Source of the DNA: Omphiscola glabra
Lineage: Eukaryota > Mollusca > Gastropoda > Lymnaeidae
Assembly: GCA_964017045.1 (NCBI GenBank)
Contig: OZ024795.1
Location: forward strand, 30,728,366-30,792,365
Reading direction: 5' to 3'
Length of the DNA: 64,000 nt
Part shown: positions 10,231 through 21,790 of the stretch, piece by piece
How positions within the stretch are numbered: the stretch's first letter is position 1
How the letters are laid out: each line of letters starts with the position of its first letter
Made by a program: the position numbers and the translations under genes
Notes under the pieces: generated by a model
The model's database searches: none
What the model was told of the DNA's origin: nothing
The model's input: only the letters and a program-made list of their open reading frames with translations

Positions 10231-11042
10231 CTTAGTGCGGCCGCGAATTAAAAGAAAAAGATTTCCTCCTCTTGGACTCCTAAGTATACAACATGGGCAT
10301 GTGGCGTCACGTTATGACAACTGTGCCGTTCACAATATTAGGTGCTATCTTAAAGTTTCTTTTCGACATGACGTCACGCGCCAAGAATCGGGGGGGGGGG
10401 GGGGGCATTTGTACAATGTTCGTGACGCCTGTCTCCGACGAACGTGTAAACAGAAGGGCATCGGTTTGTTTAAAACAACATTATATCTGGAACATTCCGA
10501 CCATTCCTAGGAAGAACATCTGGAGACTAACAAACAAAAACTCTGTAAACCTTTAGCACGTGAGTTTTCTTTTAATAGAAATACAACTAAAGTCTTACTA
10601 AAAAGCAGACTTGTTTGTCTAGTAACAAAGTGTGGCCCAGCAGTGTAGAATACTGCCAACTAGGGGATTTGAGTGTGGGGGGGGGGTGTGGTGCTTGAAC
10701 TAGGTGGCCGAAGTGAGATGGGGAGGAGGTTCGGTGCAATAAAAGTTTAGGACCATTTGAATCGAAGTTATAAAATCAAACAGCAATTTAAAATTATGGC
10801 GAAAAATCCAAATACATTTTTATGAACACACGGGGAATCTCTCAATCTTGATAGGGATCTTTGATTACAAAGTGTGACGTGACAGATGATTGCCGGGATG
10901 AACAATCTTTGATTAGAAACTTACCTCCACCCCCACCCCCCCACCCCCACCCCCCAATCAACATTACAGTACCAACGCCTTTATATCTACAAGATAGCTC
11001 TTCCCCACACATTGTCAATTCTGTTTCATAATTTCAAGGTAT
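10231..11042. other. Gene-free stretch with G and C runs
   Basis: G runs lie at about 10390-10406 and 10677-10687, and a CCCCCACC-rich tract at 10925-10956. Open frames at 10235-10556 run through the G tract and have no supporting feature. Confidence 0.5.
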
Positions 11043-11118
11043 AATTATGGTTGTGGGTCGCCACAACTTTGAAAGTGTTATAAAGGGATTGGGGCACTCA
11101 AACGATTGAGAACCGCTG
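11043..11118 (+). mobile_element. 3' fragment of a SPIN-like hAT MITE
   Basis: It matches the right end of the intact copies (GTGGGTCGCCACAAC, then ATTGAGAACCGCTG). The left half is missing. Confidence 0.7.
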
Positions 11119-11171
11119 GGTTAGGATTATATAATTAAGTTATTACTAATTGGTGTTTTGAATTCAATTTT

Positions 11172-11303
11172 GATGCCATCGTGAACGCTTTTGGTTCTAT
11201 GCCATCGTGAACGCTTTTGGTTCTATGCCATCGTGAACGCTTTTGGTTCTATGCCATCGTGAACGCTTTTGGTTCTATGCCTTCGTGAACGCTGCTGGTT
11301 CTA
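11172..11303. repeat. Minisatellite, 26-bp unit, 5 copies
   Basis: Unit reads TGCCATCGTGAACGCTTTTG plus GTTCTA. The last copy is diverged. Confidence 0.95.
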
Positions 11304-11841
11304 TGCATGCACTTTTCACTTCTCCCCATTGGGTGGGACACAATTGAGAAAATGAGAGGATAACTCTTAAGTTTTAACACCCGGACACCGGGTATAGTCT
11401 CAAAATACCCGGAGACGGTATAAAAGAAACTGCACCCTGCTCACCCCTACTGAAAAGCATCTGTTGGTTCAAGGTGGGTAATGTCTGTCAGGTTAGGGGC
11501 ACGAATCGTCCATTAGTGCAGGACATCAGCATTCTTACCTTTACACGAACATGTTTCCTGGACATCTGCCGTCAATATTTTTATACGCCGAGTCAACGGT
11601 GCTCAAACCTTTGTAAGATAACACAACCCTTTCTCGTTTTGTTTCCCTGGTAATTTTTATCGATGCTTCCATTGCTAAGCTAAGACACTGCTTTCCTGAG
11701 ATGCACTTTAAACAGGGGGAGAGCACTTACTATTGAAAGAGTTGTGAAACCTCATGCTCTTGGCGGCGATCTTAGTTGTTTCAAACTTCAACAAACGGCC
11801 AAGAACAAACGACTGTATGTCAATCATTGGCTCGTCTAGAT
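11304..11841. other. Gene-free stretch
   Basis: An open frame on minus at 11541-11726 is followed two bases after its stop by a GTAAG donor-like site. No consistent coding exon can be made from it. Confidence 0.45.
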
Positions 11842-12057
11842 CAGCGTGTCACAAACTTCTAAGATTGGCGGACCGGTGGTCACGTTTTGAGACTGCACCA
11901 AGGACCGGTTGTCACGTTTTGAGACTGCATCAAGGACCGGTGCCAAATTTATGAATTACAATGTATTTTTTAGTCGACCATAAATATTTATGTTGTGCGG
12001 ACCGGCAACGTAAGGCTCGCGGGTTGCGGTCCGCGGGCCACCTTTTGAGAAACTCTG
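11842..12057 (+). mobile_element. hAT MITE with CAGCGTGTCACAAAC start
   Basis: 216 bp with ends CAGCGTGTCACAAACTT and CTTTTGAGAAACTCTG and internal motifs GGCGGACCGGTGGTCACG and GCGGTCCGCGGGCC. The flanking 8-bp duplication is GTCTAGAT (11834-11841) and GTCTATAT (12058-12065). A 33-bp block is tandemly duplicated inside it near 11870-11942. Confidence 0.85.
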
Positions 12058-12217
12058 GTCTATATCACTCATTGGACTTATGTTTGAGACCTTCAAATTG
12101 GCATTAATAGTGGTTGTTGTGTCTATGTATCACTACTGTATTTTAGAAGTGGTATAGGGTGGCCCGGGGGGGGGGGGGAGGGGCACTGATGTCAAACATA
12201 TACGACTGCTTATAGCG

Positions 12218-12535
12218 GGCAAAATCACGTGTACTTGACACACTCCTAGGCAAAATCACGTGCACTTGAGACACTTCTAGGCAAAATCACGTGCACTTGA
12301 CACGCTTCTAGGCAAAATCACGTGCACTTGACAAACTTCCAGGCAAAATCACGTGCACTTGATACACTTCTAGGCAAAATCACGTGCACTTGACACACTT
12401 CCATGTAAAATCACGTGCACTTGACACTTTTCTAGGCAAAATCATGTGCACTTGATACGCTTCTAGACAAAAATCACGTGCACTTGACACACTTCTGGGC
12501 AAAATCACGTGCACTTGACACACTTCTAAGACGTT
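12218..12535. repeat. Minisatellite, 31-bp unit with E-box, about 10 copies
   Basis: Unit reads GGCAAAATCACGTGCACTTG followed by ACACACTTCTA. Nearly every unit keeps the palindrome CACGTG, the canonical E-box. Confidence 0.96.
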
Positions 12536-12654
12536 TGGAATAAAGCATTTGGACGCGGAAATGATTCATTATTAAGACTGGGATCAAAATATAATGAAAC
12601 GTTCAAATAATTATGTAAAGACTAATGAAATATACTCCGAACTCACAAAAGACA

Positions 12655-12957
12655 CAGTGACCACACCATGACACTGACCACACCATAACACACTGACCAC
12701 ACCATGATAACACACTGACCACACCTTGATGACACTCTGACCACACCTTGACACACTGACCACAACATGACATACTGACCACAACATGACACACTGACCA
12801 CAACATGACACACTGACCACACCATGACACACTGACCACACCATAACACACTGACCACATGACACACTGAGCACAACATGACACACTGACCACAACATGA
12901 CACATTGACCACAACATGACACACTGACCACAACATGACACACTGACCACAACATGA
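12655..12957. repeat. Minisatellite, 19-bp unit, about 16 copies
   Basis: Unit reads GACCACAACATGACACACT. Three overlapping minus-strand open frames arise from the stop-free unit and are not genes. Confidence 0.95.
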
Positions 12958-13053
12958 CGTACAACGGTTTCAGAATACGGTCGGTCGACTACGCTAATGA
13001 ACACATCACATCTCTATGGCGTCCAAGCTCCAGTCAGTACCCCCGAACCTTAC

Positions 13054-13086
13054 CTGTTTCCGAGTTGGAAGTCCTGCTCGCCTCAT
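13054..13086 (-). CDS. Possible first exon (low confidence)
   Basis: An ATG (13086) gives 11 codons, MRRAGLPTRKQ, followed by a consensus donor CAG|gtaagg. A TATATAAG box lies about 40 bp upstream on the minus strand. The phase (0) is compatible with the terminal exon at 8212-8313, but nothing else links them. Confidence 0.22.
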
Positions 13087-15275
13087 TCAGGAATGTACAA
13101 ACGGAGATCGCTTATATATCCAACTCTTGTTTCTATATCCTACTCCGGTTATTTATATCCCACTCCAGGGCTGGACGTGTCAAAGCTGCGTACTTCCCTT
13201 ACTACTGTCGTGGTTGTAGGCGCAGAAAGAAATGATGGGAAATCATAGAAGCGACGCGGTCCGTATAAATAAGTTATTTACAAGGGTTGGGTCACCTGGT
13301 TTACGCCACCAGCAGCGTCACACATAACGTGCACCTTGGACCGTAACATTTTAACTAGTGCATTTGGCTGTTTCTAGGTCAAGAGGGAGTCATTCATTAA
13401 ATCGTCAGGGATATTTAAATCTTCTAGCCCCGCCGGGGTCTTAGGGCCGATCTATAAATAGACATCATCATCAAAATCCTGTGTATACCAGATTGGTTTA
13501 AATTCCTCAAGTTCTTATACACGTTGTTTCATACGTCGTCCTAGCACTGAATCAGCACAAGTCATGTTCATAATAAATACAACTTAAATATATATTTATA
13601 GTCACAGACTGTAAATTTCAAAAACACATGTTCATGTACAGCGCAGCTCGCCATCAGAGAGAAATAAAAAAACAGCCTACTTCTACAAGGTTCCTTTCAA
13701 GAATGCTGACGATTAAAACGTACGTCACAAATCAGACAAGACAATACGTCATACTATCTATAAAAATACGTCATCAAGTCAAGCGTTCACTATCATCTCT
13801 CAAAAAAAACAAAACAACCCACTGCCCGTAACCAAACATGATATCCAGTCGCAATAACTCTTAATGAACTCTCATACTCGATAATCCTAGCCTCGACTGC
13901 AAAATGCATATTGATATAAAAGCTATTCCTATTGGCCAAACGCATTTTCTAGTCTCATATTGAAACAAAGAGATCGATTCCATTTAAAAACAAGACGATT
14001 TTTATTCAAACATATTTCGAATGTTTGGTTTGTGAGGTGTCCTGCACGGTGGAATAACTGGGACATGCACTGGCTTTTGAACAAGCTTTTAAAATGACAT
14101 GACCTTAGTGAAAAATAAGAATTTGAAACAAACGGCTCCTTCTGTAATACATGTATTAGGATGAATAATGATGTATTATGATGTAGTCTACAAGTTTTCG
14201 TCTTGTACTTGTACAAAAAACAAAACAAAAAAGTAAAATAGAATATGTGGCGTTAATTAAATGGATTTGGTTGGTGCAAACGGACGCTGCCTCGCTTTCC
14301 AATTAGGGTACACCACATTATGTAGTTGCGACCATAAGTAATACGTACACACACATATGCAGACAAATAGACGAACGGCACGTGGGTTCGGGGGGGGGGG
14401 CGAATCAGTTACATAGAAATAGAAATACAAATAAAATAAGTTTTCTTGCATAAATTAATTTATTGGAAGTTGATTTTTAATTTTTTAAACGCCACTTCTT
14501 GTCGGTCCAGATTTACCTGGAATGAAAAAGTTTGCAGACAGAAAGGAATCACTTACCTGTGGAAATGATAATGATACATAACGATACAATCCACAGAGAC
14601 AGAATTTTCACTGAAAGTGAACTCCCAACGTTATAAATTCTCGTGTTTACACAGCAGCTTTTAATCAAATGCAAGTGAGGAAGTTTGACCCCAATATTCC
14701 ATGAAGTAATTGTTGAACTTCACCAGAGTATTACATTTGTTAAAGCGAAACCGTCACAAGTTCGCAGAAATGAATTATTCACTAATGTAACACGACTCGA
14801 GAGACTCACCGGTCCAACCGTATTATCCAGGCCGTCTAGCACGGTTCGTTCCCTAATGAAATCCTCACCCGAGTCACATGAGCCCCCAACGCGGCGCTGT
14901 GGTGTACCACAAACATTCCGTCGCTATCTTTTAAATAAGGGAATTAATAAAGCGATGAATTGTGGGGCGATAGTTCGCCAGCTCGCGTCCCTGGCACAAC
15001 CACCCCCACCCCCCACACCCCACTTCAGAATAAATGTAGAATTTTAAAAAAAAAATTAAAAAAAAGGACTGAAGTGCGTTGGACTCCCCCGTAAACACCA
15101 GAGGCGGGCCGTTATGGTTGATGGAGTGTGGGTCTGCGGCCAGGGAGCGCAATAATTTAGCGCCCCTTGTTATGGCATTAAACAATGAGGAATTCGGTTG
15201 TGTTGCAGCCAACAGAGTTAATTTTGGCCAAGTTGGCCCGACAACATGTTCAGTCATTGTTTGCCCCCACGCAGG
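13087..15275. other. Mostly gene-free, with two weak exon-like sites
   Basis: On minus, 14557-14650 ends in a perfect donor (CCACAG|gtaagtg) and encodes a hydrophobic stretch VKILSLWIVSLCIIIIST like a signal peptide, but a GTG stands where a start Met would be expected. A second donor-like site lies at about 14820. Otherwise A/T-rich intergenic sequence. Confidence 0.35.
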
Positions 15276-16262
15276 CTTGATCCGACACTGGCGATGGCGC
15301 CACGTGAAAATGATCCGACACTGACGATGGCGGCACATGACAGGGATCCGACACTAGCAATAGCGGCACAGGAAAGTTATCCGACACTGCCGATGGCGGC
15401 ACATGACAGGGATCCGACACTAACAATAGCGGCACAGGAAAGTTATCCGACACTGGCAATGGCGGCATATGACAGGGATCCGACACTAGCAATAGCGGCA
15501 CAGGAAAGTTATCCGACGCTGCCAATGGCGGCACATGCCAGGGATCCGACACTAGCAATAGCGGCACAGGAAAGTTATCCGACACTGCCAATGGCGGCAC
15601 ATGCCAGGGATCCGACACCGCAATAGCGGCACAGGAAAGTTATCCAACACTGGCCATGGCGGCACATGAAAATGATCCAACACTGGCCATAACAGCACAT
15701 GAAAATGATCCAACACTGGCCATGGCGGCACATGAAAATGATCCACCACTGGCCATGGCGGCACATGAAAATGATCCAACACTGGCCATGGCGGCACATG
15801 AAAATGATCCAACACTGGCCATGGCGGCACATGAAAATGATCCAACACTGGCCATGGCGGCACATGAAAATGATCCAACACTGACCATGGCGGCACATGA
15901 AAATGATCCAACACTGGCCATGGCGGCACATGAAAATGATCCAACACTGGCCATGGCGGCACATGAAAATGATCCAACACTGGCCATGGCGGCACATGAA
16001 AATGATCCAACACTGGCCATGGCGGCACATGAAAATGATCCAACACTGGCCATGGCGGCACATGAAAATGATCCAACACTGGCCATGGCGGCACATGAAA
16101 ATGATCCAACACTGGCCATGGCGGCACATGAAAATGATCCAACACTGGCCATGGCGGCACATGAAAATGATCCAACACTGGCCATGGCGGCACATGAAAA
16201 TGATCCAACACTGGCCATGGCGGCACATGAAAATGATCCAACACTGGCCATGGCGGCACATA
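15276..16262. repeat. Minisatellite, 33-bp unit, about 30 copies, with 66-bp higher-order left half
   Basis: The right part (about 15640-16262) is nearly perfect copies of GATCCAACACTGGCCATGGC followed by GGCACATGAAAAT. The left part (about 15300-15640) alternates two unit types, giving a 66-bp period. Because 33 is a multiple of 3 and the unit lacks stops in most frames, it yields long repetitive open frames on both strands, which I do not take as genes. Confidence 0.97.
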
Positions 16263-17535
16263 AAAGTCGGGATTACGTCACTATTTCCCTCTTTTTTAAT
16301 TATTGCTTCATTTCTTTCTTCTTTTTTTAATGACGTCACTTCACTTCGTGATGGTAGGATATAGGATATGATGTATGTGCTCAATAATACAATACAGGTG
16401 TTCAATGAATGCACGACCTGTGCTCAGTACGTACAATAGTAGTGTTTAATTAATGCATGACACGTGCTCAGTACAATACAAATGTTCACGTAAATACACA
16501 CAGATGTTTACAATAAAATTCTTTTTTTCACACAAATATTATACTAATCAAGCATTTAACAAAATTAGCGGGTCAATTGTTATCTTAGATGTCTGCCTAG
16601 GCAACAGTGGTTCTCAAAGTGTGTTGCAAAACATTTGCACTTTAAAATGTTTATGTCAGCGAAGGAGCTTTAGGGAATTTGTTAAAAATGTCATTTAATG
16701 TTAAAGTGTTTAATGAATTGTTTTCATATATGACTGCAAGTACTGCAACATGTTTCCTCTGACACACAAAAATTCTCAGTCTGGGAAAAAAAAAAGTAAT
16801 TACAATTTCAATTCCGGTATATAAGTTAAAACTAACTTAACATCATTGGAAAGTTGATTCATTTTCTGCAAAAGTAGCAAAACAGAAATAGAATCACCAT
16901 TGCGGCATTCATTGAGGCCGTTATCCCCAAACAATAGTAAAGTGTTACATCCCGGTATTGCGAAAGGGAATAACTAGGTCATGTCGTCATCAACAGCCAC
17001 ACGACGCAAAACAAACTAGACACTAGAAATAATTTCAAGAGAATTCATTGTCTTCCTTGCATAGAGCGGGACTTATTTCATCGAGCAATTAACTAACCAG
17101 GTTTAATTATTTTTTAAAAAAGCATTAATAATAATAATTAAAATAATAATAATAATAACCAACTCACAACTTAACAGTAAAATGTCGTACAAACAAAGGC
17201 AATCGGACATTGGACGATTTGTGGAATTATTTTACCGTATTTGTGTGCATAAAAACACTGTATTGATTGGTCTGTGAAGGATTTATAGAGTTGTGGAATT
17301 ATTTCCTTCTTGCTGTCATGTGTTTAATGGTAGGCCGCATCTTCTAGCACACGTACACTGTTCTAAATGAAAGGATTCTTTTAAATGACGACAATAATGA
17401 TGGCATGTATACGTTTTAGCAGAAACTGGGGACATCAGCTTAATGGAAAAATGTACATGATTTATTTTATTTTTAAACACTACAGTCTGTCGAGTAAATT
17501 AAATCGGAAAGAATATTAAATTCTGATTGTCCAAG
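16263..17535. other. Gene-free A/T-rich stretch
   Basis: It contains an (ATA)n microsatellite near 17128-17158. No exon or element was recognised. Confidence 0.5.
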
Positions 17536-18092
17536 TCAGCACCGCGGCCCCTGGTTTGCACATGACAGTTCTAGACAGACACCCCCTGCCCGTGGTTTGC
17601 ATGCACCAGGTCTAGACAGACACCCCCTACCCGTGGTTTGCATGCACCAGGTCTAGACAGACATCCCCTGCCCGTGGTTTGCATGCACCAGGTCTAGACA
17701 GACACCCCTTGCCCGTGGTTTGCATGCACTGGGTCTAGACAGACACCCCCTGCCCGTGGTTTGCATGCACCAGATCTAAACAGACACCCCCTACCCGTGG
17801 TTTGCATGCACCAGGTCTAGACAGACACCCCCTGCCCGTGGTTTGCATGCACCAGGTCTAGACAGACACCCCCTGCCCGTGGTTTGTATGCACCAGGTCT
17901 AGACAGACACCCCTTGCCCGTGGTTTGCATGCACCAGGTCTAGACAGACACCCCCTGCCCTTGGTTTGCATGCACCAGGTCTAGACAGACACCCGCTGCC
18001 CGTGGTTTGCACATAAAAAGTCTAGTTAGACACCCGCTGCCCGTGGTATAGAGAGAGACACCCGCTGCCCGTGGTATAGAGAGAGACACCCG
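17536..18092. repeat. Minisatellite, 41-bp unit, about 13 copies
   Basis: Unit reads CAGGTCTAGACAGACACCCC followed by CTGCCCGTGGTTTGCATGCAC. The last two copies are shortened. Confidence 0.96.
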
Positions 18093-18366
18093 ATTACAAT
18101 ACAAAGAATAACAATCTTAACCTAATTCAATATTTGTTAAACTGAACACACTCGAGCACGACACACCGAGTTACAGGAATGTAGAGCACTTCGCTCTTCT
18201 AGGATTTTTCTGGCATGTTGATACCATTGCCTTGTGACGTCTTATAACCATATGCAATGGCGTCTCCGTAAAAGAAATACAACGAGTCAATATAACAGGT
18301 GTCTGCCATGATAGGGGTAAAAAAAAATGTTTGGGTGCAGGCGACAAATATGACCGAATTCATAAA

Positions 18367-18520
18367 TTAGAGGCTGACTACATCAATGGGACAGCCATAA
18401 CAGCATGACATCACATATGACTGATTCGTCTGGTAAGATACAGCCGTTTTGCGTTGTTGCTGCATGTTTTGTACGAAGATGGCCCCAAATATTTCAGATT
18501 TCAGAAGGCTGTTTTTGACC
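18367..18520 (-). CDS. Possible terminal exon of an unknown gene
   Basis: After an acceptor (ATAAGCGCTGACAG) an open frame of 50 codons runs to a TAA stop. The peptide begins VKNSLLKSEIFGAIFVQNM and ends CCYGCPIDVVSL. Composition looks protein-like and is not repeat-derived, but I do not recognise it and found no partner exon. Confidence 0.3.
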
Positions 18521-18636
18521 CTGTCAGCGCTTATTCCAATTGTATAATATAAAAAGGTGGAGTGCAAAAGGGGGGGGGGGGGAGGTAATCGGGTTTCTCA
18601 CCTTCCCAGGAATAGTTGCCTAACTAAGCTGAAGAG

Positions 18637-18872
18637 TCCATTACAACCGGTTCTTTGCACATTGTTGTGGTTAAAGTCATTACAACCGGTTCTTTGCACA
18701 TTGTTGTGGTTAAAGTCAGGTCGAGAGAGAAAACTCTACATCTCTTCTGTGAATAAGAAAACTCTATCGTTGCAGGGCCGTCGCATCTGTGGGGACTGCT
18801 ATCGTTGCAGGGCCGTCGTATCTGTGGGGACTGCTATCGTTGCAGGGCCGTCTTATCTGTGGGGACTGCTAT
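18637..18872. repeat. Two short tandem duplications
   Basis: A 40-bp unit with ACAACCGGTTCTTTGCACAT occurs twice at about 18637-18716. A 35-bp unit with ATCGTTGCAGGGCCGTC occurs three times at about 18767-18872. Confidence 0.85.
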
Positions 18873-19230
18873 GACTAGGTCAGTTACAACTAGACTTAAG
18901 TTGATTCGGGTAATTGTAAAAAAAATATGGGGCGTGTGTAAGGGGGGGGGGGGCTTAAGAGTTGACACCAAGAGTCGTTCAACAACATATTTAATACATA
19001 TCAGTAAAGGAGGATGTTCGGGCTATCCAGCGGCGTGGAGAGAGGCGATTTGCTGTTGGGAACCAGCTTATAATTTTAGAAGAATAATCCCAGGCCCTGT
19101 GGATTCGTCCTGCAAATTCCACACCATCGTAACATTGTGACGGACGGATGCCAGCAAAAAAAAAGGAGGATACATTCTCGTCACTGTGAGGGAAAACCCT
19201 CCGAAAATGAGGGAAAGAGGCCGGGTAAGT

Positions 19231-19290
19231 TGTCAGACTCCAAGTTGTCAGACTCCAAGTTGTCAGACTCCAAGTTGTCAGACTCCTAGT
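19231..19290. repeat. Minisatellite, 15-bp unit, 4 copies
   Basis: Tandem copies of TTGTCAGACTCCAAG. Confidence 0.92.
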
Positions 19291-19964
19291 TTACGTTCCT
19301 CCAATCAGTCTCGCTGGTTAATTCAACATCACCTTTCGTTGAACCAAACCATCCCCCTGACCTTTGACCGGTAATCATAGAAACGTGACCAGGACAGGCT
19401 CTGAAACAATCAAGTCTTGGTGTGAGCAGGTCTGTCAAGTTTTATTTTTAAAAAATCTAATTTTACTGACGGATGTTCTCATTGTTTAGCATATCCCCCC
19501 CCCCCCCCACAACTTCAAGAGGTTACTGATGTTGAAATATCCTGCTGTCTGTAAGCGCTGATGTTATCGACCAATGATAATTCATTTAGACAAGTTAAAC
19601 TAAGGCACTCGGATCAAAGGTCATCCATTAGACTGAATTGTATTGTAGTCACGAGAATTCAAGGACTTGTGGTCAAGCTTAGTCAACGGTGAGTCAGGAA
19701 GAAGTGATACAATGATGTCACAGGGATATTCCCCTTGTGAATGTTCTAAGCCTGGCCAGTGAAGGGTGGAGATTTATCATTGTCACTACTGGTGGATGGA
19801 CACTATAGCAGGAAAATCAAGGTTAGGAGATGGTGCTATGTGGTCATTCATTGTGGGTTTAAATGGAGAGATATTGACATTGTTATGGGTAGACAACTTG
19901 AATCGCCACTTTGGCACAAACTCTACTCTTACCCTGAAACATATGGCATCACACCTTAAACACC
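19291..19964. other. Gene-free stretch
   Basis: A C run lies at about 19495-19509. Open frames at 19759-19960 lead into the next minisatellite and show no independent coding evidence. Confidence 0.5.
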
Positions 19965-20250
19965 CATTACAAGCCCTTACAGACACACCATTGGCCCTTA
20001 CAGACACACCATCGGCCCTTACAGACACACCATCGGCCCTTACAGACACACCATCGGCCCTTACAGACACACCATCGGCCCTTACAGACACACCATCGGC
20101 CCTTACAGACACACCATCGGCCCTTACAGACACACCATCGACCGTTACACATCCGCCTTCAGCCCTTACAGACACACCATCGGCCCTTACAACTCCGCCT
20201 TCAGCCCTTACAGACACATCATCGGCCCTTATACATCCACATTCAGTCTT
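19965..20250. repeat. Minisatellite, 21-bp unit, about 13 copies
   Basis: Unit reads CCCTTACAGACACACCATCG plus G. The 7-residue periodic open frames on both strands are repeat read-through. Confidence 0.96.
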
Positions 20251-20655
20251 ACATATTCGCCCTCAGTCCTTACACACCCACTTTACCCGATACTCCTCCC
20301 ACCTCAGAACCTTCATACCCACTCTCACTCCTACACTTTTTAACCCTCTTCCTTTTTCACCTGACCACTCAGGTGTGTTTTAACATTAGTTTCATGCGTG
20401 TTTTATATCGTCATCTTCTTTCACTTCTTCATTAGTTTCATGCGTGTTATATATATATATTATAATTATTTTCATGGGTTTTCATGGGATCCTTCCTTGA
20501 CCTTACGCCATTTAAGTAAACCACGTGATACTCGTCATGTCAACTTAACTTGTTTTTTTCCCCGGAAAAGTGGGTTTGGGGAGGGGGTGTTGGGAGGAGA
20601 AAGTGGGATTAGCTCGGTGATTTTGATAACAATGACGATTTATCCTAAATGTTAA

Positions 20656-21440
20656 TGAGGGACGTACCTAGGGCCTAGGGTCTACCGGCGGTGTCCGCAA
20701 GGGCTTTGCCTCTTCGAGGCGTGGCGGACGAGTAAGAGAGAACCGCCTGCCCGAAGCTTAAAAAAAAACCCACGCCAACCGTCTGTCTCCCAAGAGCGAA
20801 GGAGAGAGTTTGGCGGCCTCTCCCCCAGGAGAGTGTTACGACCTGGATCGTTAATTAATTCTGGTCTGGCGGATGGCGACTGTGAGATGTTGTGTTAGGG
20901 CAAGATTGTGGGGTCAGAGGTGAAATTGGTTCGTGTTGAGCAATTAGTGTAGCTGGGTGGGGGGGGGGTGAACAGACGGAGGGGATAAGAGCTGTGAGCT
21001 GGGTAGTGGGGTTAGTTAACAAGAGGTAGACCCAGGAGGTAGTTGACAAGAGTAGAGCCAGAGCCAGTAGTAGAGCCAGGAGTAGTAGAGCCAGAGTAGA
21101 TCGTTAGAGTTAGTCTAGTCGGGAGTAGTTAGAGAGAATAGAGTTATTATTATCTACATTGATAAATTGACATTGGCTGCGATTAAATCATATAATAAAA
21201 GTACTATCATTTTATCTTCATTGGATGCTGTTGTATTGTTCTTTATTGTGAACCTTTGAGTATATTCGTTAACCCTAGACAGCAACGGATTAAACAGTAA
21301 CAGAAGTGAAGTTGTAACACTGTAACAGATGTGGAGTTCTAACAGAGAGAGTTTGGCGGCCTCTCCCCCAGGAGAGATTTTGGCGGCCTCTCCCCCAGGA
21401 GAGAGTTTGCTTCGGTGGCGTATCCTCCGAGTAGTGGCGT
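20656..21440. mobile_element. Composite repeat carrying a solo LTR
   Basis: The outer sequence runs from GGACGTACCTAGGGCC to GTAGTGGCGTACCTTG and contains copies of a 25-bp unit (GTTTGGCGGCCTCTCCCCCA plus GGAGA) on both sides of the LTR at 20834-21344. The outer unit may be another MITE; its borders are uncertain. Confidence 0.5.
20834..21344 (+). mobile_element. Solo LTR, copy 2
   Basis: It begins TGTTACGACCTGGATCG and ends GGAGTTCTAACA with a perfect 5-bp duplication GAGAG. The first ~290 bp and the last ~90 bp match copy 1 closely, but the middle differs completely. Near the 3' end about 25 bp are duplicated (…GTTGTAACA then …GTTCTAACA). Confidence 0.88.
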
Positions 21441-21594
21441 ACCTTGACTAAATGCTACCCGGGGCGAATTCGCCAAATGCACCCCCTAACAATGATTTAT
21501 ATAATGTTAAGCCTACTTGTAAACCCCAAAATGTCACCCGGGGGTGGTCCAACCCTCGCATCTCCCAAGCTAGGTCTCTCCAGGTCTGCTTGCT

Positions 21595-21790
21595 AACAAT
21601 AACACATCAGACTATCACTTTAACAATAACACATCACAACTATCACTCTAATAATAACACATCATACTACCACTCTAACAATAACACATCATACTACCAC
21701 TCTAACAACACATCAGACTATCACTCTAACAATAACACATCAGACTATCACTCTAACAATAATATCAGATTACCATTGACACAATAACAC
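21595..21790. repeat. Minisatellite, about 27-bp unit
   Basis: Imperfect copies of CACATCAGACTATCACTCTA followed by ACAATAA. Confidence 0.88.

Noticed and set aside
11541..11726. Minus-strand exon candidate with a GTAAG donor
   Set aside because: The only long frame stops two bases before the donor, and the other frames are closed.
15552..16414. Open frames of 155-279 residues on both strands over the 33-bp array
   Set aside because: They arise in several frames at once from a stop-free unit whose length is a multiple of three. No start context, splice signals or non-repeat domain.
9548..21344. One full-length LTR retrotransposon between the two LTRs
   Set aside because: Each LTR has its own, different 5-bp target duplication, and the DNA between has no gag, pol or primer-binding site that I can see.
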